A stretch of DNA of 64,000 nt from Microvelia longipes. Lineage: Eukaryota > Arthropoda > Insecta > Hemiptera > Veliidae. Position numbers and translations under genes: made by a program. The DNA lies in NCBI GenBank assembly GCA_018340805.1, contig JACMZG010001870.1:21395745-21459744 (forward strand). Direction: 5' to 3'. Under the pieces are notes generated by a model that worked only from the letters and a program-made list of their open reading frames with translations, ran no database searches and was not told the origin of the DNA. Within the stretch, counting starts at the first letter, position 1, and each line of letters begins with the position of its first letter. Below, one piece after another: positions 22,387-32,872 of this stretch.

Positions 22387-23835
22387 TCTTAAAGTCTTGT
22401 GGAAATTAATTAATTGTAATAACTACTTAATAAATTAAATTATAATTTCAATAAAGAATATTAAAGTAATGAGGTCGTTAATTTGATTTACTTGACCACT
22501 TTCGGTAGTTAATGTATATTCTTGTTTTTATTTTGAATCAATTTTGACTACTCTTGTTAGGAAATAAATAGAGGATAATATTTACTTAATATGGCAACAA
22601 TTATCAACTTTAGTGAATTAAGTAAGATTAAATTTATGTTTAGTTATAAGGTTTAAACGTTTTTCGACGTTGTGTCTAATATTCTAATATTCAAATTTAT
22701 ACTTTTATCGTTCTCTTATCAGTGTTAAATGTTTAAAATCAAAAATAATCTAAAAGGAAATTTTAAGAAAGAATTGTTTTTGATAAGTAAGATAAATGAA
22801 AAGGTTACAGAATTAAAGGAAAAGCAGGTAAAGATGAAAATTGAAGCATCAAGAGAGGGTAACACCTGTCTAAAAATTCCCCTTCGTTTTATAACAAGGT
22901 TATTTATGTTAACAACTTAGAGATGGTGGCGTTATCTGTTGAGATATTAACGTACTAACACTTACCATACCACCCAACGTAAATTACCTTCAAACCACTG
23001 AGTAATGAAACAAAACCTCTTACACATATATCAAGTATAATGTGTGTATTTCGTATACTCTTGACTTTTACCAATTTGTAATTAAAGCCAGTCTTTAAAG
23101 ATCGTAAATTTTGTCGAATATAATTTCATATTAAATTTTGCCATTAGTAACATCCTATTAGTAAATATAAAATTTTCATTTTATTTTTTGCTTTATTAGG
23201 ATGTTATGTATTATTTTTTCCTTTACTAAAATTGTTTTTATTTATCGTTGGAATAGAATATCATGGAATAACTTTGTCTAAGATTAAATGTGTTTTGAAT
23301 CTTTTTAAACGAAACTTTAAGTTATTGATTTTATTAAATCTATGTTTTTTTCTGTCTTCAGTAAAGAAGATGTATTCTTTCTTGCATGTACCGTCGTGAC
23401 GTCATAACATGCATGATTAATCTTCTTAATTTTCGATTATATATCTTGAAATATTAAATATTAATTTAGTTTTGTACTTCAAAAACTTTAAATTGTAATT
23501 TTATGCTTGGTTCTTCTTTAGATACTTCCTACAGTTTAAATATATTTTAACAGACTTAGAATTAGATTAAAACTTGAACACAGACATTATTTCAAATATT
23601 TCAGTTATTGGTTCTCTATACAATTAAACATAGGGTGGAGAATAGTTTGTTTATAGGGATTACAAAACTTAATAATTTAGTTATGTAAATTATTTTATAA
23701 AACTTTAAAAAACATTTATAAAACTGATGGTTAGGTTTTACAGAAGGTTTACCGAAATATTTAAATCTCTCACTTCTAGATCTGGATAGGTATTCTGTAA
23801 TGATGTGCCCCCTCAGGTGAATCTTATTAGAATAT

Positions 23836-24320
23836 ACAATATAATTGTGTGAGAGACACCTATGAAATATAACAAGGAAAATGCAATACTACATCTGGGA
23901 ACTGTTTCATCTTTCGATATTCTTCATCATTGATGGTTGATAATGTAATGCCCCACTCTGTTTCGTTACGTCTGACTCATCAAGGCGCCGTCAGAGCCTG
24001 AACTCGCTCTGAATTCCAAAGAATATAATGTGAAGTATTTATCAGAGACGATCGGTGTTTTCTTACCGCCATCATGCTTGGCAGGCAAAACATATATCAT
24101 TTGATACTACCGATCACTTACCTATAATTTTAATTGAAGTTCAGAGTTAGTTCAGGGTCTGTCGGCGCCCTGATGGGTTAGACGTAACGAAACTGAGTGG
24201 GACATGACATAACGTCGAGCCATCAATGATGACGAATGCCAAATGATGGTACAGTTCCCAGATTGCATTGCATTTTGCTTGTTACATTTTCTAGGTGTCT
24301 ATCGCACAAATATATTTTGT
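23836..24320. mobile_element. Fold-back element with about 175-bp arms, related to the tiny palindromes
   Basis: The left arm runs from ACAATATAATTGTG through ACACCTATGAAATATAACAA, TCTGGGAACTGT and CAAGGCGCCGTCAGA. The right arm repeats these inverted and diverged and ends ACAAATATATTTTGT at 24320. The outer end ACAATATAATTGTG and an internal GATACTACCGATC (24112) are the two end motifs of the 53-55 bp palindromic elements at 4.0, 5.3 and 56.6 kb. No ORF is present and no target duplication is clear. Confidence 0.7.
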
Positions 24321-25524
24321 TTACTATTCATGTTTTCAACAATTCTTGCTTATTAAAATAGTTAGTTATTTTAAATAAAAATAAGTAATTAAAATATAAA
24401 ATACTAATTAGAAAATAAATGATAATTATGAAGTTAAGGTTTTCAGATTTTAATAAGCAAATATATTGAATAATTTTTTTTCTTTATTTTTAATAACTAA
24501 ACTTTTTCTTATTTGTCCAATTATTTATAGGAAGTACAAAAAATATGGGAAAACATCCACTAATAAAATTTAAATAAAACCTTTAAAACAAACTTGTTGT
24601 AAAGTCATCCAAGCAAAATATTTCTACTCAGCATTTTTCTCGTTAGTTTCAATGACTATTAAATTTTCGAGTTTTATTAGCGAAGTTTCGAAACGAGTAG
24701 AGTCTTTGAGTGCAGTTTCAACTTTGAAATAAAATCTAGAAAAACTAGGTATCTTTACCAGGGGCTGAGTTGCATGCCTCTTTTAAAGGAAAACCCTAGA
24801 ACTTTTTTAACTTCACAGAATCTTATTAAATATTTTATTTGACTAAAGTTAGCCTTTTAAACTTTTTGTTTAGTATTTTGTTTTTCTACAAAACTTTACA
24901 CTTAAAATAGTTTGAAATTCAATAAGACTATTCTTTTTTATTTTGTAAGTTCTTTAAAATTGTATTGTTATACTTTAACATTCGATTTGATATAACCAAG
25001 TTTCTGATAAAATAATTAACGTATTACAAAACTGCGCCGAAAAGTCTAAAACGTAAGATTTTTCTTATATTTATTACTGATGTTAGCTTTTGCGAAATAT
25101 AAGTAAACTCAAAAAAATATAAATGTCATGCATGATAAGCATTAAATTTAATCATATTACATATCAAGAGGTGAAAAATTTTACCCGACTTTTTTTACAT
25201 TAAACCTTTGCTTCTTTACTGTCAAGAATTTTACAAGATTATACTGTTAGGATTTAGGATGTAAATATTTAGCTTGAAAATTCTGTCATAGGAGCTTAAG
25301 AATGTTGTGATTTAAAGAAAATTCCAGGGAAAATGTTTTAAACCTCTTAAAGTTTTAACACAATATAAGGTTTTGTTCTAATTTGTTTTTTTTCTTTGGT
25401 AGATTGTAAGAATTATCTATTATGTTTATTGTACCTTTTATTGTCTTTTCAATGATTAGCGTTTACTTTTCTTTATTTATACTATAATAATTTTTGCACT
25501 AAAAAAAATCCGTTTCGTGTGTTA

Positions 25525-26075
25525 AAAAGACCTCCTGAGTGGTTTTTATCAAATTTTCTGTTTTTGTGAATTTTTATCATAGCTCCTAGTTTTTATATGC
25601 TAGAGAGTTGAACCTTGATGCAAAAATAAACTTGTAGGTCTAGTTGTGCTATCCAGCACAAAATGTGGGAAGTTTTTTCTTATTATCAGCATTCGTTTAA
25701 TATGTTTATCAAATGACATGTGTATGTTTTTTAAAAAAAAATTAAAAATCATACTACCTTTTACTTGTATTGAAATTTGGTACAAATGTATTGCCTCATA
25801 TTATAAACAAGTATGCTATGTTTCATATCAATAAAACGTATCCATATCATATCAAGTATATCCACGGTTTTTGCCGGATCAGTTTAGTTGGACGGCATTA
25901 AGCGTGGTCAGTAAGTACATGGTTGAGTGATGACAAGAAATAAAACTGATCATTGCTGTCTAAAGACAAACGGAGCGGACTTCAATTATTTAAAAAATCA
26001 GACGTTTTTCAAATTCTTAGGACGAGCAAAGCAAATCAGATTAGTTAAGGAGGAAACGCTCCTAAGTGCTCAGTA
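25525..26075 (+). repeat. Dispersed repeat with 5S-rRNA-like block, copy 2
   Basis: Same block order as copy 1, including CATAGCTCCTAGT, GCTAGAGAGTTGAA, CTTGATGCAAAAATAAAC and AAATTTGGTACAAATGTAT. A diverged 5S-like block lies at 25894-25942, then GACGAGCAAAGCAAATCAG. More degenerate than copies 1 and 4. Confidence 0.65.
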
Positions 26076-26109
26076 GCTGATTTTTTAATTATTCTTTAAT
26101 AATAATTAA

Positions 26110-26960
26110 AAGAATAGGCCACTTGAGTGGTTTTTGCAAAATTTCTGTCTGTATGTGTGTGTGTGTGTCTGTTATTACTACTGTATTTATACTAGAGAGT
26201 AGAAATTTTGTACAAAAATCATACTATAGATGTAGTATGATTACACGGAAAAATTTTGCCATCAATTTTAAGTTTAGCACCCATGTTTAGCTATGCATAA
26301 AACTAAAATGTGTGTTAAGTTTCATCTCATTATTAGTATTAGTTTAATTTTTATTAAATTTCTTGTTTTCGTTTTTTACAAAATTATATAAAGTCAGATA
26401 ATTCAATTCGGTTGAAATTTGGTTGAAGTATATACCTTTAAGTAATAAATAAGCACTCTAAGATTTTTGTTGGATCATAAAAATTAAGTAGTGTTATGTA
26501 TCTAATTCAAAGGTTACTACTTAAAATCTAATTTATTTAAACATAATCATGACAATATTTGAAATATTATTATTAAACTGTCAGTATAACCATGAAAGTA
26601 GGATATATTAAGACGCCCCCTCTTAAATTTGGTGCCCCGTATTTTATTTGACTTAAGTGTCTTCTTTTTATTGACCCCTCAGATCCGTCGATCCTAGCCT
26701 GATAGTGACGAAGTAGTATGTATTAACTAGCATCGAGCGTCGTCAATGCCTGGATGGATGACCACGGGGAATGAATGAAATGAATTTACTATATGAGAAC
26801 GAGCGAAGCAAGGCCAAAATGTGTTGCAAAATAAATTTAACGTCTTAAATCCTTTGAAGACGAGCAAAGAGAGTTCGAAAATGGGAGGATGAGCGTAGCA
26901 AATCCGATTTAAAGAGGAAAAATTCCGAGGTACCCTGTACTCGATTTTTAATGTTCTAAC
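26110..26960 (+). repeat. Dispersed repeat with 5S-rRNA-like block, copy 3
   Basis: Begins with the TGTGTG stretch and ACTAGAGAGTAGAAATTTTG. It has CATCTCATTAT and GTTGAAATTTGG, then an extra segment of about 200 bp. The 5S-like block is at 26731-26771 (CATCGAGCGTCGTCAATGCC then TGGATGGATGACCACGGGGA). It ends in GACGAGCAAAGAGAG and GAGCGTAGCAAATCCGATTT. The minus-strand ORF in this interval is a by-product. Confidence 0.7.
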
Positions 26961-27805
26961 ATTATACAAAAAAGTTTATTAGCAATAATGACCACACTGG
27001 TCGGAAATGGCTTTACTACTGCATGAAGCTACACAGTAGTAGTATTTTCTGGCAGGAACTAATCTCTGTTTTCAATAATTAAAGAAAACCAGTCTAGGTA
27101 AATTAGTGTACAGAAGCTGACTTAAAAAATGTATCAAATAAATAAATAAAGAAAACAATTAAAATAAATTTATTAATAAAAAATAATAAACTATAAAATA
27201 TTGTTAGTAAATTAATGAAATAAAAGAAAAATATTCCTAATTAAATCAAGCTGATAGAGTTAATAAGGTGTTTCAATTGGAGGGATTTTATGACGTCATT
27301 TTTTATGTTAAGTTATAGTCCAGCATTGACGTCAATGCAGGAATGAATAGAATAGAATTTTCAATGTTTACTGCCTATACCAATTACTACAATGAAGTCA
27401 CACGTCATTCATGAAAAGGTCAGGATATAACCTACAAATACGTTTGGTTTCTTTACACAAAATTTAATTACGTTATAAATTTCTAACAACATGTAATTAT
27501 TTTTTTTTATTATTATTATACCATTTATTGTAACATTTTTAAAGATTTAACATTTTTGATTTTTATTATAATTTTTTTTTTTTTTTTTTTAGTTACAAAT
27601 CGGCTAAAGCCGTGGTTCCCTTGTTGGGATTTGAGTTCAACCCTTTGCTTAACTTTAATTTCCTAATTTTTGATACATTTAATTATTAGTATTAACATTT
27701 AAAAAATGTAGTAGTAGTGTTGAATTTCATTTTATTTATTTATTTTATCATTTTTATTATAAATTTATATTTCTTATAACTTCTAACTTTTTTTATTTTC
27801 AATTT
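26961..27805. other. No gene seen; poly(T) run
   Basis: A run of about 20 T at 27570-27590 is followed by AGTTACAAATCGGC. It could be the A tail of a small retroposon in antisense, but I found no matching target duplication. Confidence 0.4.
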
Positions 27806-28008
27806 ATATATATATACACACATATACATACATACATACATACACATACACACATACATATAGATATACATACATATACACACATACATACACATATATA
27901 CTATATATATATACACACATACATATATACATAACACACACATACATATATACATACACATATACACATACATACAAAAATACACATACATACATACACA
28001 CATATTTA
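27806..28008. repeat. (TACA/CATA)n microsatellite at the 3' end of the RTE-like LINE
   Basis: Repeats of ACATACAT, ACACATA and ATATATAC. It directly follows the 3' untranslated part of the LINE (minus strand), where RTE elements usually end in short tandem repeats. The long Tyr/Cys/Val ORFs here are translations of the microsatellite. Confidence 0.85.
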
Positions 28009-28067
28009 TTCATATTTTATTTTATACATTCTTTTATACTTATTTATTCTTTATACTTACTTAGCCA

Positions 28068-30133
28068 CTAATTTTCATGTAACCAGACATTTAGGTATAC
28101 TTCTCTCAACCTTTTCCACTCTGTCCTGTCATTTGCTAATCTTTGCCATGTTGCTTCAAACCCTTTTTCACATACTCTCTTCATCTCTTGATCCCAGCCA
28201 ATACTGGGTCTTCCTTTTCCTCTTTTTCTATCTCTTGGATACCAGCTAAACATAGTCTTTGTGATTCTATCATCTTTAGTCCTGCATATATGACCTACCC
28301 AATTCCACTTCCTCCGAACCATTGTCCTTGCTATATCTTCCATACCAGTCTGATGCCTTAACCATTTATTTGTTTTTCTATCTCTTTTGCTAATATTAAG
28401 CATGCTCCTCTCCATGGCTCGCTGAGTGACTCTCATTTTATTGACCACACTTCCATTTAGTACCCATGTTTCTACACCATATAGCATCACAGGAAGAACA
28501 CACATATTCCATAATCTTTTCTTTGCTTCAATATTAACTTTAGATCTAAAGAGATGTCTGTATTTGTTGTAGGCATTCCATCCTAGGGCCACTCTTCTGC
28601 TTATTTCTTTTTCACTTCTTTTTTCATCAATGCTTATTAGTTGGCCTAAATAAATATATTGATTTACTCTTTCTATTTTAATATATTTACTTTAATTCCA
28701 TCCTCACAATTTACATATAGAGCCATTACTTTGGTTTTCATAGTATTTATTTGTAATCCTATTTTTTTCATTTCATTCATTAGTTCCTTAATCATTTGTT
28801 CGGCCTCATCAATGCTTTTTGATACTAAAACAAAATCATCAGCAAATTTGAGAATATTTAGGTATTTCCCATTAATTTTTATTCCTTTTTCATCCCAATT
28901 TAGTTTTTTGTAAGCTCTATCAAGTGCTTTAATGAAAATTTTCCCAGACATTATGTCACCCTGTCTAAGGCCTCTGTTTACTCTTATATTTCTTTTTTCT
29001 TGATCTATTCTTATCTCTAATGATGCTCCTTCATAGACTAATTTTATAATTTCTATATAAGTAGGATGTATTCCACTTTCTATGAGTGTTTCAATTATAT
29101 TCTTTTTATAAATTGAATCGAATGCTTTTTTGAAATCAACAAATGTTAGTACTAAAGGCATTTTATAATCTATACTATTTCTAATAAGTTTTTTATGACA
29201 AGGATGTTGTCTAATGTTGACATATTTTTTCGAAAACCACACTGAGCTGTGCTAATGTTTTCATCTAATTCTTGTTCAATCCTTCTATAGAGTATATTCA
29301 TAAATAGTTTGTATAATACAGATAGTAAGCTCAATGGTCGATAATTTTCAATGTTATCCTTATCTCCACTTTTAAAAAGTAGAATTAGCTGGGCTTCTTT
29401 CCAACATTTAGGTATCTTTTTCTGTTTAATGCACAAATTATACAGCTGATTTAGAGCAGAAATAAGAGATTCACCACCAGCTTTTAATTCTTCATTTGAA
29501 ATTCCATCTTTTCCTGTTGCTTTTCCTCTTTTAAATTTTTTATTGCCCATTTAATCTCTGAATTTGAAATTTCAGATAGTTCGTAATTAGGTTCTGAAAT
29601 ATATTCATTCTATTTACCATTTCCATTGGTCTTTATTTGTTCATTCTCACTATTTTCTTCTTTATACAATTCCTCATAAAAATTTGCTATGATGTCAATT
29701 ATTTCTTTTTTATCTCTTTTTATATTTCCTTTTTCATCTTTTATCTGTATTATCTTCTCCTTGCCAATGCTCTGTGATAACCAATACTTCTTTATGCTGC
29801 TTCCTTCTTCAATCTTTTTCTCTAGTTCATCTATTTTCTTTTTATAACTCCATTCATTTAGTTTTTGTCTTATTAGTTTTGATAGTTCCGTTCTTTCCAA
29901 CCTATCTTTTCCTGTTCTTTTCATCCTTCTTCTCTTTTCCATTAATCTTTTAATTTCTTTAGGAATTTTTAATTTATTTGTCTCATTCTTTTTGGTTTTA
30001 ATTTTTTCCGAAGTACTTGTTATTAATCGTCCAATTTCACTATTGCATTTTTCTATGTCTTTTATGTTCTTTATTTTACTTTTATTTAGTTCATTTTCTA
30101 AAGCTATTTGATATTCTTCTTCTTCTTCCTTTT
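28068..30133 (-). pseudogene. LINE reverse transcriptase and C-terminal domain, frameshifted
   Basis: Homology continues on the minus strand in successive frames. It begins with a lysine-rich linker (about 30130-29620). Fingers follow with GKATGKDGISNEELKAGG and NYRPLSLLSV (29550-29300). Palm motif A, FVDFKKAFDSI, and motif B, GLRQGD, lie near 29130 and 28970. Motif C is FADDFVL near 28840; the usual residue before ADD is Tyr. Then comes LGQLIS and the C-terminal ETWVLN...KRLREVYL part up to 28068. Lesions are a frame change near 30150, an in-frame TAG at 29610, and frame changes near 29530, 29190 and 28670. Reverse transcription activity must be lost. The C-terminus has no RNase H, as expected for RTE. 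Confidence 0.85.
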
Positions 30134-30916
30134 CTAGTTGTTTAAATTTACTTCTTTTACACTTTTTAAATTTTTGTTATTACATTTTATTTTTAGTTTA
30201 GCTTTTACAGCTCTATGATCACTGCCTATGTCTAATTTATTTTCTACACTTACATCCATAATTATGTTTTTCTTATTTACTATGATAAAATCTATTTCAT
30301 TTTTATACTCTCCATCTGGGCTTATCCATGTCCATTTCATACAATCTGATTTTTTGAAGAAACTATTCATTGCATATAAGTTGTTTCCCTCCAAGAACTC
30401 TAGTAGACGTGTTCCTCTCTCATTTCTTTCTTCAAATCCATTCTTGCCGATAGCATGAGAATCCATTTCACTGCCAATTTTAGCATTAAAGTCGCCAATA
30501 ACTAAAGAAAATTTGCATGTGTCTTCTTCTAAAGCAGTTTGAAGTAAGCTATAAAAATTTTCAATTTCATTTTCATCACTTGCGGCTGTTGGGGCATAGA
30601 CTTGGATTATTTGTAGTCTTCCTTCTTTTTTGTTTTTGCCTAGTTTTAAAATTAATTTCGAGATACGGTGAGAGTATGATTTATAGCTTGTTATATTTTT
30701 GGAGCTACGTTTATTGACAAGAAAGCCTGTTCCACCAGCAGGTCCTTCACCGTTAAAATATACCTCCATATCATCTTCTAGCTGTAACAGGTATTCTTTG
30801 TTTCTTCTTACTTCACACAATCCTATTATATCCCATTCAATGTGTTTTGCTGCTGATATCAATTCTAATAATTTGTTATTTTCTCTTAAAGTACGGCAGT
30901 TGTAAGTGTATACCAT
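30134..30916 (-). CDS. LINE ORF2 N-terminal part: apurinic-like (EEP) endonuclease
   Basis: The 260-codon ORF covers a whole exonuclease-endonuclease-phosphatase domain. YNCRTL is near the start. LCEVRR carries the metal-binding Glu (about residue 36). FLVNK and QVYAPTA form the central strands, VIGDFNAKIG carries the catalytic Asp and Asn (about residue 143), WTWISPDG precedes the DFI strand, and SDHRAV supplies the final Asp-His pair (about residue 233). All catalytic positions are present. In a LINE this enzyme nicks the target strand to prime reverse transcription. The frame is lost near 30140-30160 in an A-rich stretch, so the polymerase is no longer joined to it. RTE-clade endonucleases often appear in arthropod annotations as craniofacial development protein 2-like, which is a mis-annotation of this domain. 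Confidence 0.85.
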   Translation of the reverse strand: MVYTYNCRTLRENNKLLELISAAKHIEWDIIGLCEVRRNKEYLLQLEDDMEVYFNGEGPAGGTGFLVNKRSSKNITSYKSYSHRISKLILKLGKNKKEGRLQIIQVYAPTAASDENEIENFYSLLQTALEEDTCKFSLVIGDFNAKIGSEMDSHAIGKNGFEERNERGTRLLEFLEGNNLYAMNSFFKKSDCMKWTWISPDGEYKNEIDFIIVNKKNIIMDVSVENKLDIGSDHRAVKAKLKIKCNNKNLKSVKEVNLNN

Positions 30917-30922
30917 TAATCG

Positions 30923-31873
30923 CTATGTATCTGATGCTGTTGATGTAAGTTTTGGTGTCTCATCTAGTACTTTTTTTCCTGCATTTTCAATAAGTGTATC
31001 TGTATTTTTATTTATAATGTTTGAGTTAGCTATTTGTATATTATCCCATTTTTCAGAGACATTTTGGGATTTCTCAGAAGTACTCATATGAGCACAGTGT
31101 TTTTTAAATAGTTGAGTAAGTAGGGTCTGTTGTACTGGTGATTCTATGTTGGGTTTTCTTTTAACTGTTTGAATTTTAACATTGCTACCTCCAGCCCCCA
31201 TATTGTCATCTACCACATTGTCTGCATTTCTTTTATTTCTTTGGTTAAACTTTGTTGGTTTGGTTCTAAATTCTTCAACAATTAATTTGTCGTACTTAAT
31301 TACAGCATATTTCCCATCTTTTCTTGCTTGATGCATTTTAGGTATTAATGATTGTCTGATTTCTCTAACACTGGGAGGGTAATAATCGCTGATGCTCATT
31401 CCAGAATTGTACAAAAAGTTTCTGTTTCTCAAAATCTCTAATTTCTTTTTTAATCTAACCATTTTTATAATTACAGGTTTATTACGAGATCCATGAGATC
31501 TTTTGACATAGTCGATATCTGTTTCATGTATACTAGTTCTCATATTTGAGTTAAAAACTTGCAAGACTTTATTCTCAAGTATATTGTATCCTTCAACCTC
31601 TGATTCTTGGAGACCATGTAATACTAGAGTATTTCGAGATGATTCCCTCTCACATTGATCATTTCTGTTCTTTTCTTTACTTAACTGTACTTTAAATTCT
31701 TTTTGTTGTTCTTTTAAATCTTGAATGTCATTTTTAACTGCTTTAATATCTCCTTTTATTTCTTTAACATCTTCTGTTAGAATGCTAAGTGCATTTAAAA
31801 TAGCATCTAGTTTTTCATTTGCCATATTAAGTTTTAATGTATTTTTTGGAAGTAAAATAGTTTGTTTACTCAA
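30923..31873 (-). CDS. LINE ORF1 protein (coiled coil plus RRM-like domain)
   Basis: Intact 316-codon ORF. Residues about 20-75 form a charged heptad-rich segment (LDAILNALSILTEDVKEIKG and onward) that should make a coiled coil. Residues about 80-200 resemble the RRM-like domain of LINE ORF1 proteins: RNTLVLHGL, then IDYVKRSH, VIIKMVRLKKKLEILRNR, and a YYPPSVREIRQ stretch. The C-terminal third is polar and low-complexity. Such proteins bind the element RNA and act as chaperones during target-primed reverse transcription. Its TAG stop is in the same frame as the endonuclease ORF, with only two codons between the stop and that ORF's ATG. The ORF1/ORF2 arrangement therefore implies stop readthrough, re-initiation, or a recent nonsense mutation in a once continuous ORF. 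An ORF1 of this size is longer than in classical RTE elements. Confidence 0.75.
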   Translation of the reverse strand: MSKQTILLPKNTLKLNMANEKLDAILNALSILTEDVKEIKGDIKAVKNDIQDLKEQQKEFKVQLSKEKNRNDQCERESSRNTLVLHGLQESEVEGYNILENKVLQVFNSNMRTSIHETDIDYVKRSHGSRNKPVIIKMVRLKKKLEILRNRNFLYNSGMSISDYYPPSVREIRQSLIPKMHQARKDGKYAVIKYDKLIVEEFRTKPTKFNQRNKRNADNVVDDNMGAGGSNVKIQTVKRKPNIESPVQQTLLTQLFKKHCAHMSTSEKSQNVSEKWDNIQIANSNIINKNTDTLIENAGKKVLDETPKLTSTASDT

Positions 31874-31920
31874 TTTAAATGTCTTTAATTTGAATATTAA
31901 AATAAAAACACAAAGGTAAT

Positions 31921-32372
31921 CACTGTATTTAACTTAACAACAAATAATATTTACATAGAAGTAAATAAAAGTGACCTCCTGCCCTTATTAATAGACAGTA
32001 AATGTTTTACTCAGTTTTAATCCAGTTTTTTGTTTTACCAATTTTAATTAAATGCTTTAGTAAAATATAAGTTAATAAGTTAAAGTTTTTATTTACTTAA
32101 CTCTTAAACCAGAATCTAATGTTATTTGTGAATTGGAAGGGTTGAAATACCTTCACACAAGTGTTGCTTGGACTGCTAGTTTTATATTATTGAAATTTGT
32201 AAATTTCACACAACAATTTAGATTGGAAACATTCCCACTTGAACATTTATATTTACTGGTAAGTTCAAACAAAAAATATCACCAGTTAAATGTATTTAAC
32301 ATGTAATTAAATAGCATAAATAATTTAATAAATATAATTTTTCAAAATGGATGTTATAAGAACTTAAAATAG
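31921..32372. other. No gene seen
   Basis: AT-rich stretch between the LINE 5' end and the next inverted-repeat element. It may include part of the LINE 5' UTR. Confidence 0.4.
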
Positions 32373-32872
32373 TACTATATATAGAAGGAGCACTACTGAT
32401 AACACGAAAGGCGGTTCACTGGTGCACTTAAGTAATGCTGCCACCCTAACAATATACAATTTTTTTAAAAAAAGTTAGCAATACTTCCGGTTGCTGAATT
32501 ATTATGTTCTATTATTAATTAATGATTGATTATTCATAAAATACTTATATAAATATCGGTGCATTACAATATTTAAAGCATTTTAAATTGTAGTTTAACG
32601 TATTTATTAAAATTATATTAAAAGTAGATTCTTGTATTCCGCCACCCTTTTGCCATCTAAGACCGGTTTTATTAAATACTCTGCAGGTGTTTTAAGTTAT
32701 TATATTTGTTCTTTACGATCTTTCTTCATTAATAGATATTTATGACACATATTTAAAATAATGTTTTGTTGTCAGGTTGACAGCATTACTTAAGTACAAC
32801 AGTCAACCGGCTTTCGTGTTATCAGTGGAATTACATTGTGTTTACGGTCCTGTGCTCCTTCTATATATAGTA
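32373..32872. mobile_element. 500-bp terminal-inverted-repeat element (MITE) with TA ends
   Basis: TACTATATATAGAAGGAGCAC at the left end is matched by its inverted copy at the right end. The homology continues inward with CTGATAACACGAAAG and ACTTAAGTAATGCTG and their complements at 32767-32830, interrupted by short unpaired stretches. The TA at both ends could be a TA target duplication of Tc1/mariner type. No transposase ORF. Confidence 0.75.

Larger units (their letters stand above)
28009..31920 (-). mobile_element. RTE-like LINE with an ORF1, 5' nearly complete, coding part decayed
   Basis: On the minus strand the order is a 316-codon ORF1 (31873-30923), an endonuclease ORF (30916-30134), reverse transcriptase fragments (30133-28673) and a C-terminal segment (28592-28068). 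It ends in the TACA-rich microsatellite at 27806-28008. The domain order, the endonuclease start and the C-terminus ending TEWKRLREVYL fit the RTE clade. The element lies antisense inside the putative intron of the I-BAR gene. Decay is moderate: at least four frame changes and one clear stop in the polymerase. The exact 5' end and target duplication could not be fixed. Confidence 0.85.

Noticed and set aside
27740..28013. Tyr/Cys/Val-rich ORFs
   Set aside because: They are frames through the TACA/CATA microsatellite at the LINE 3' end.
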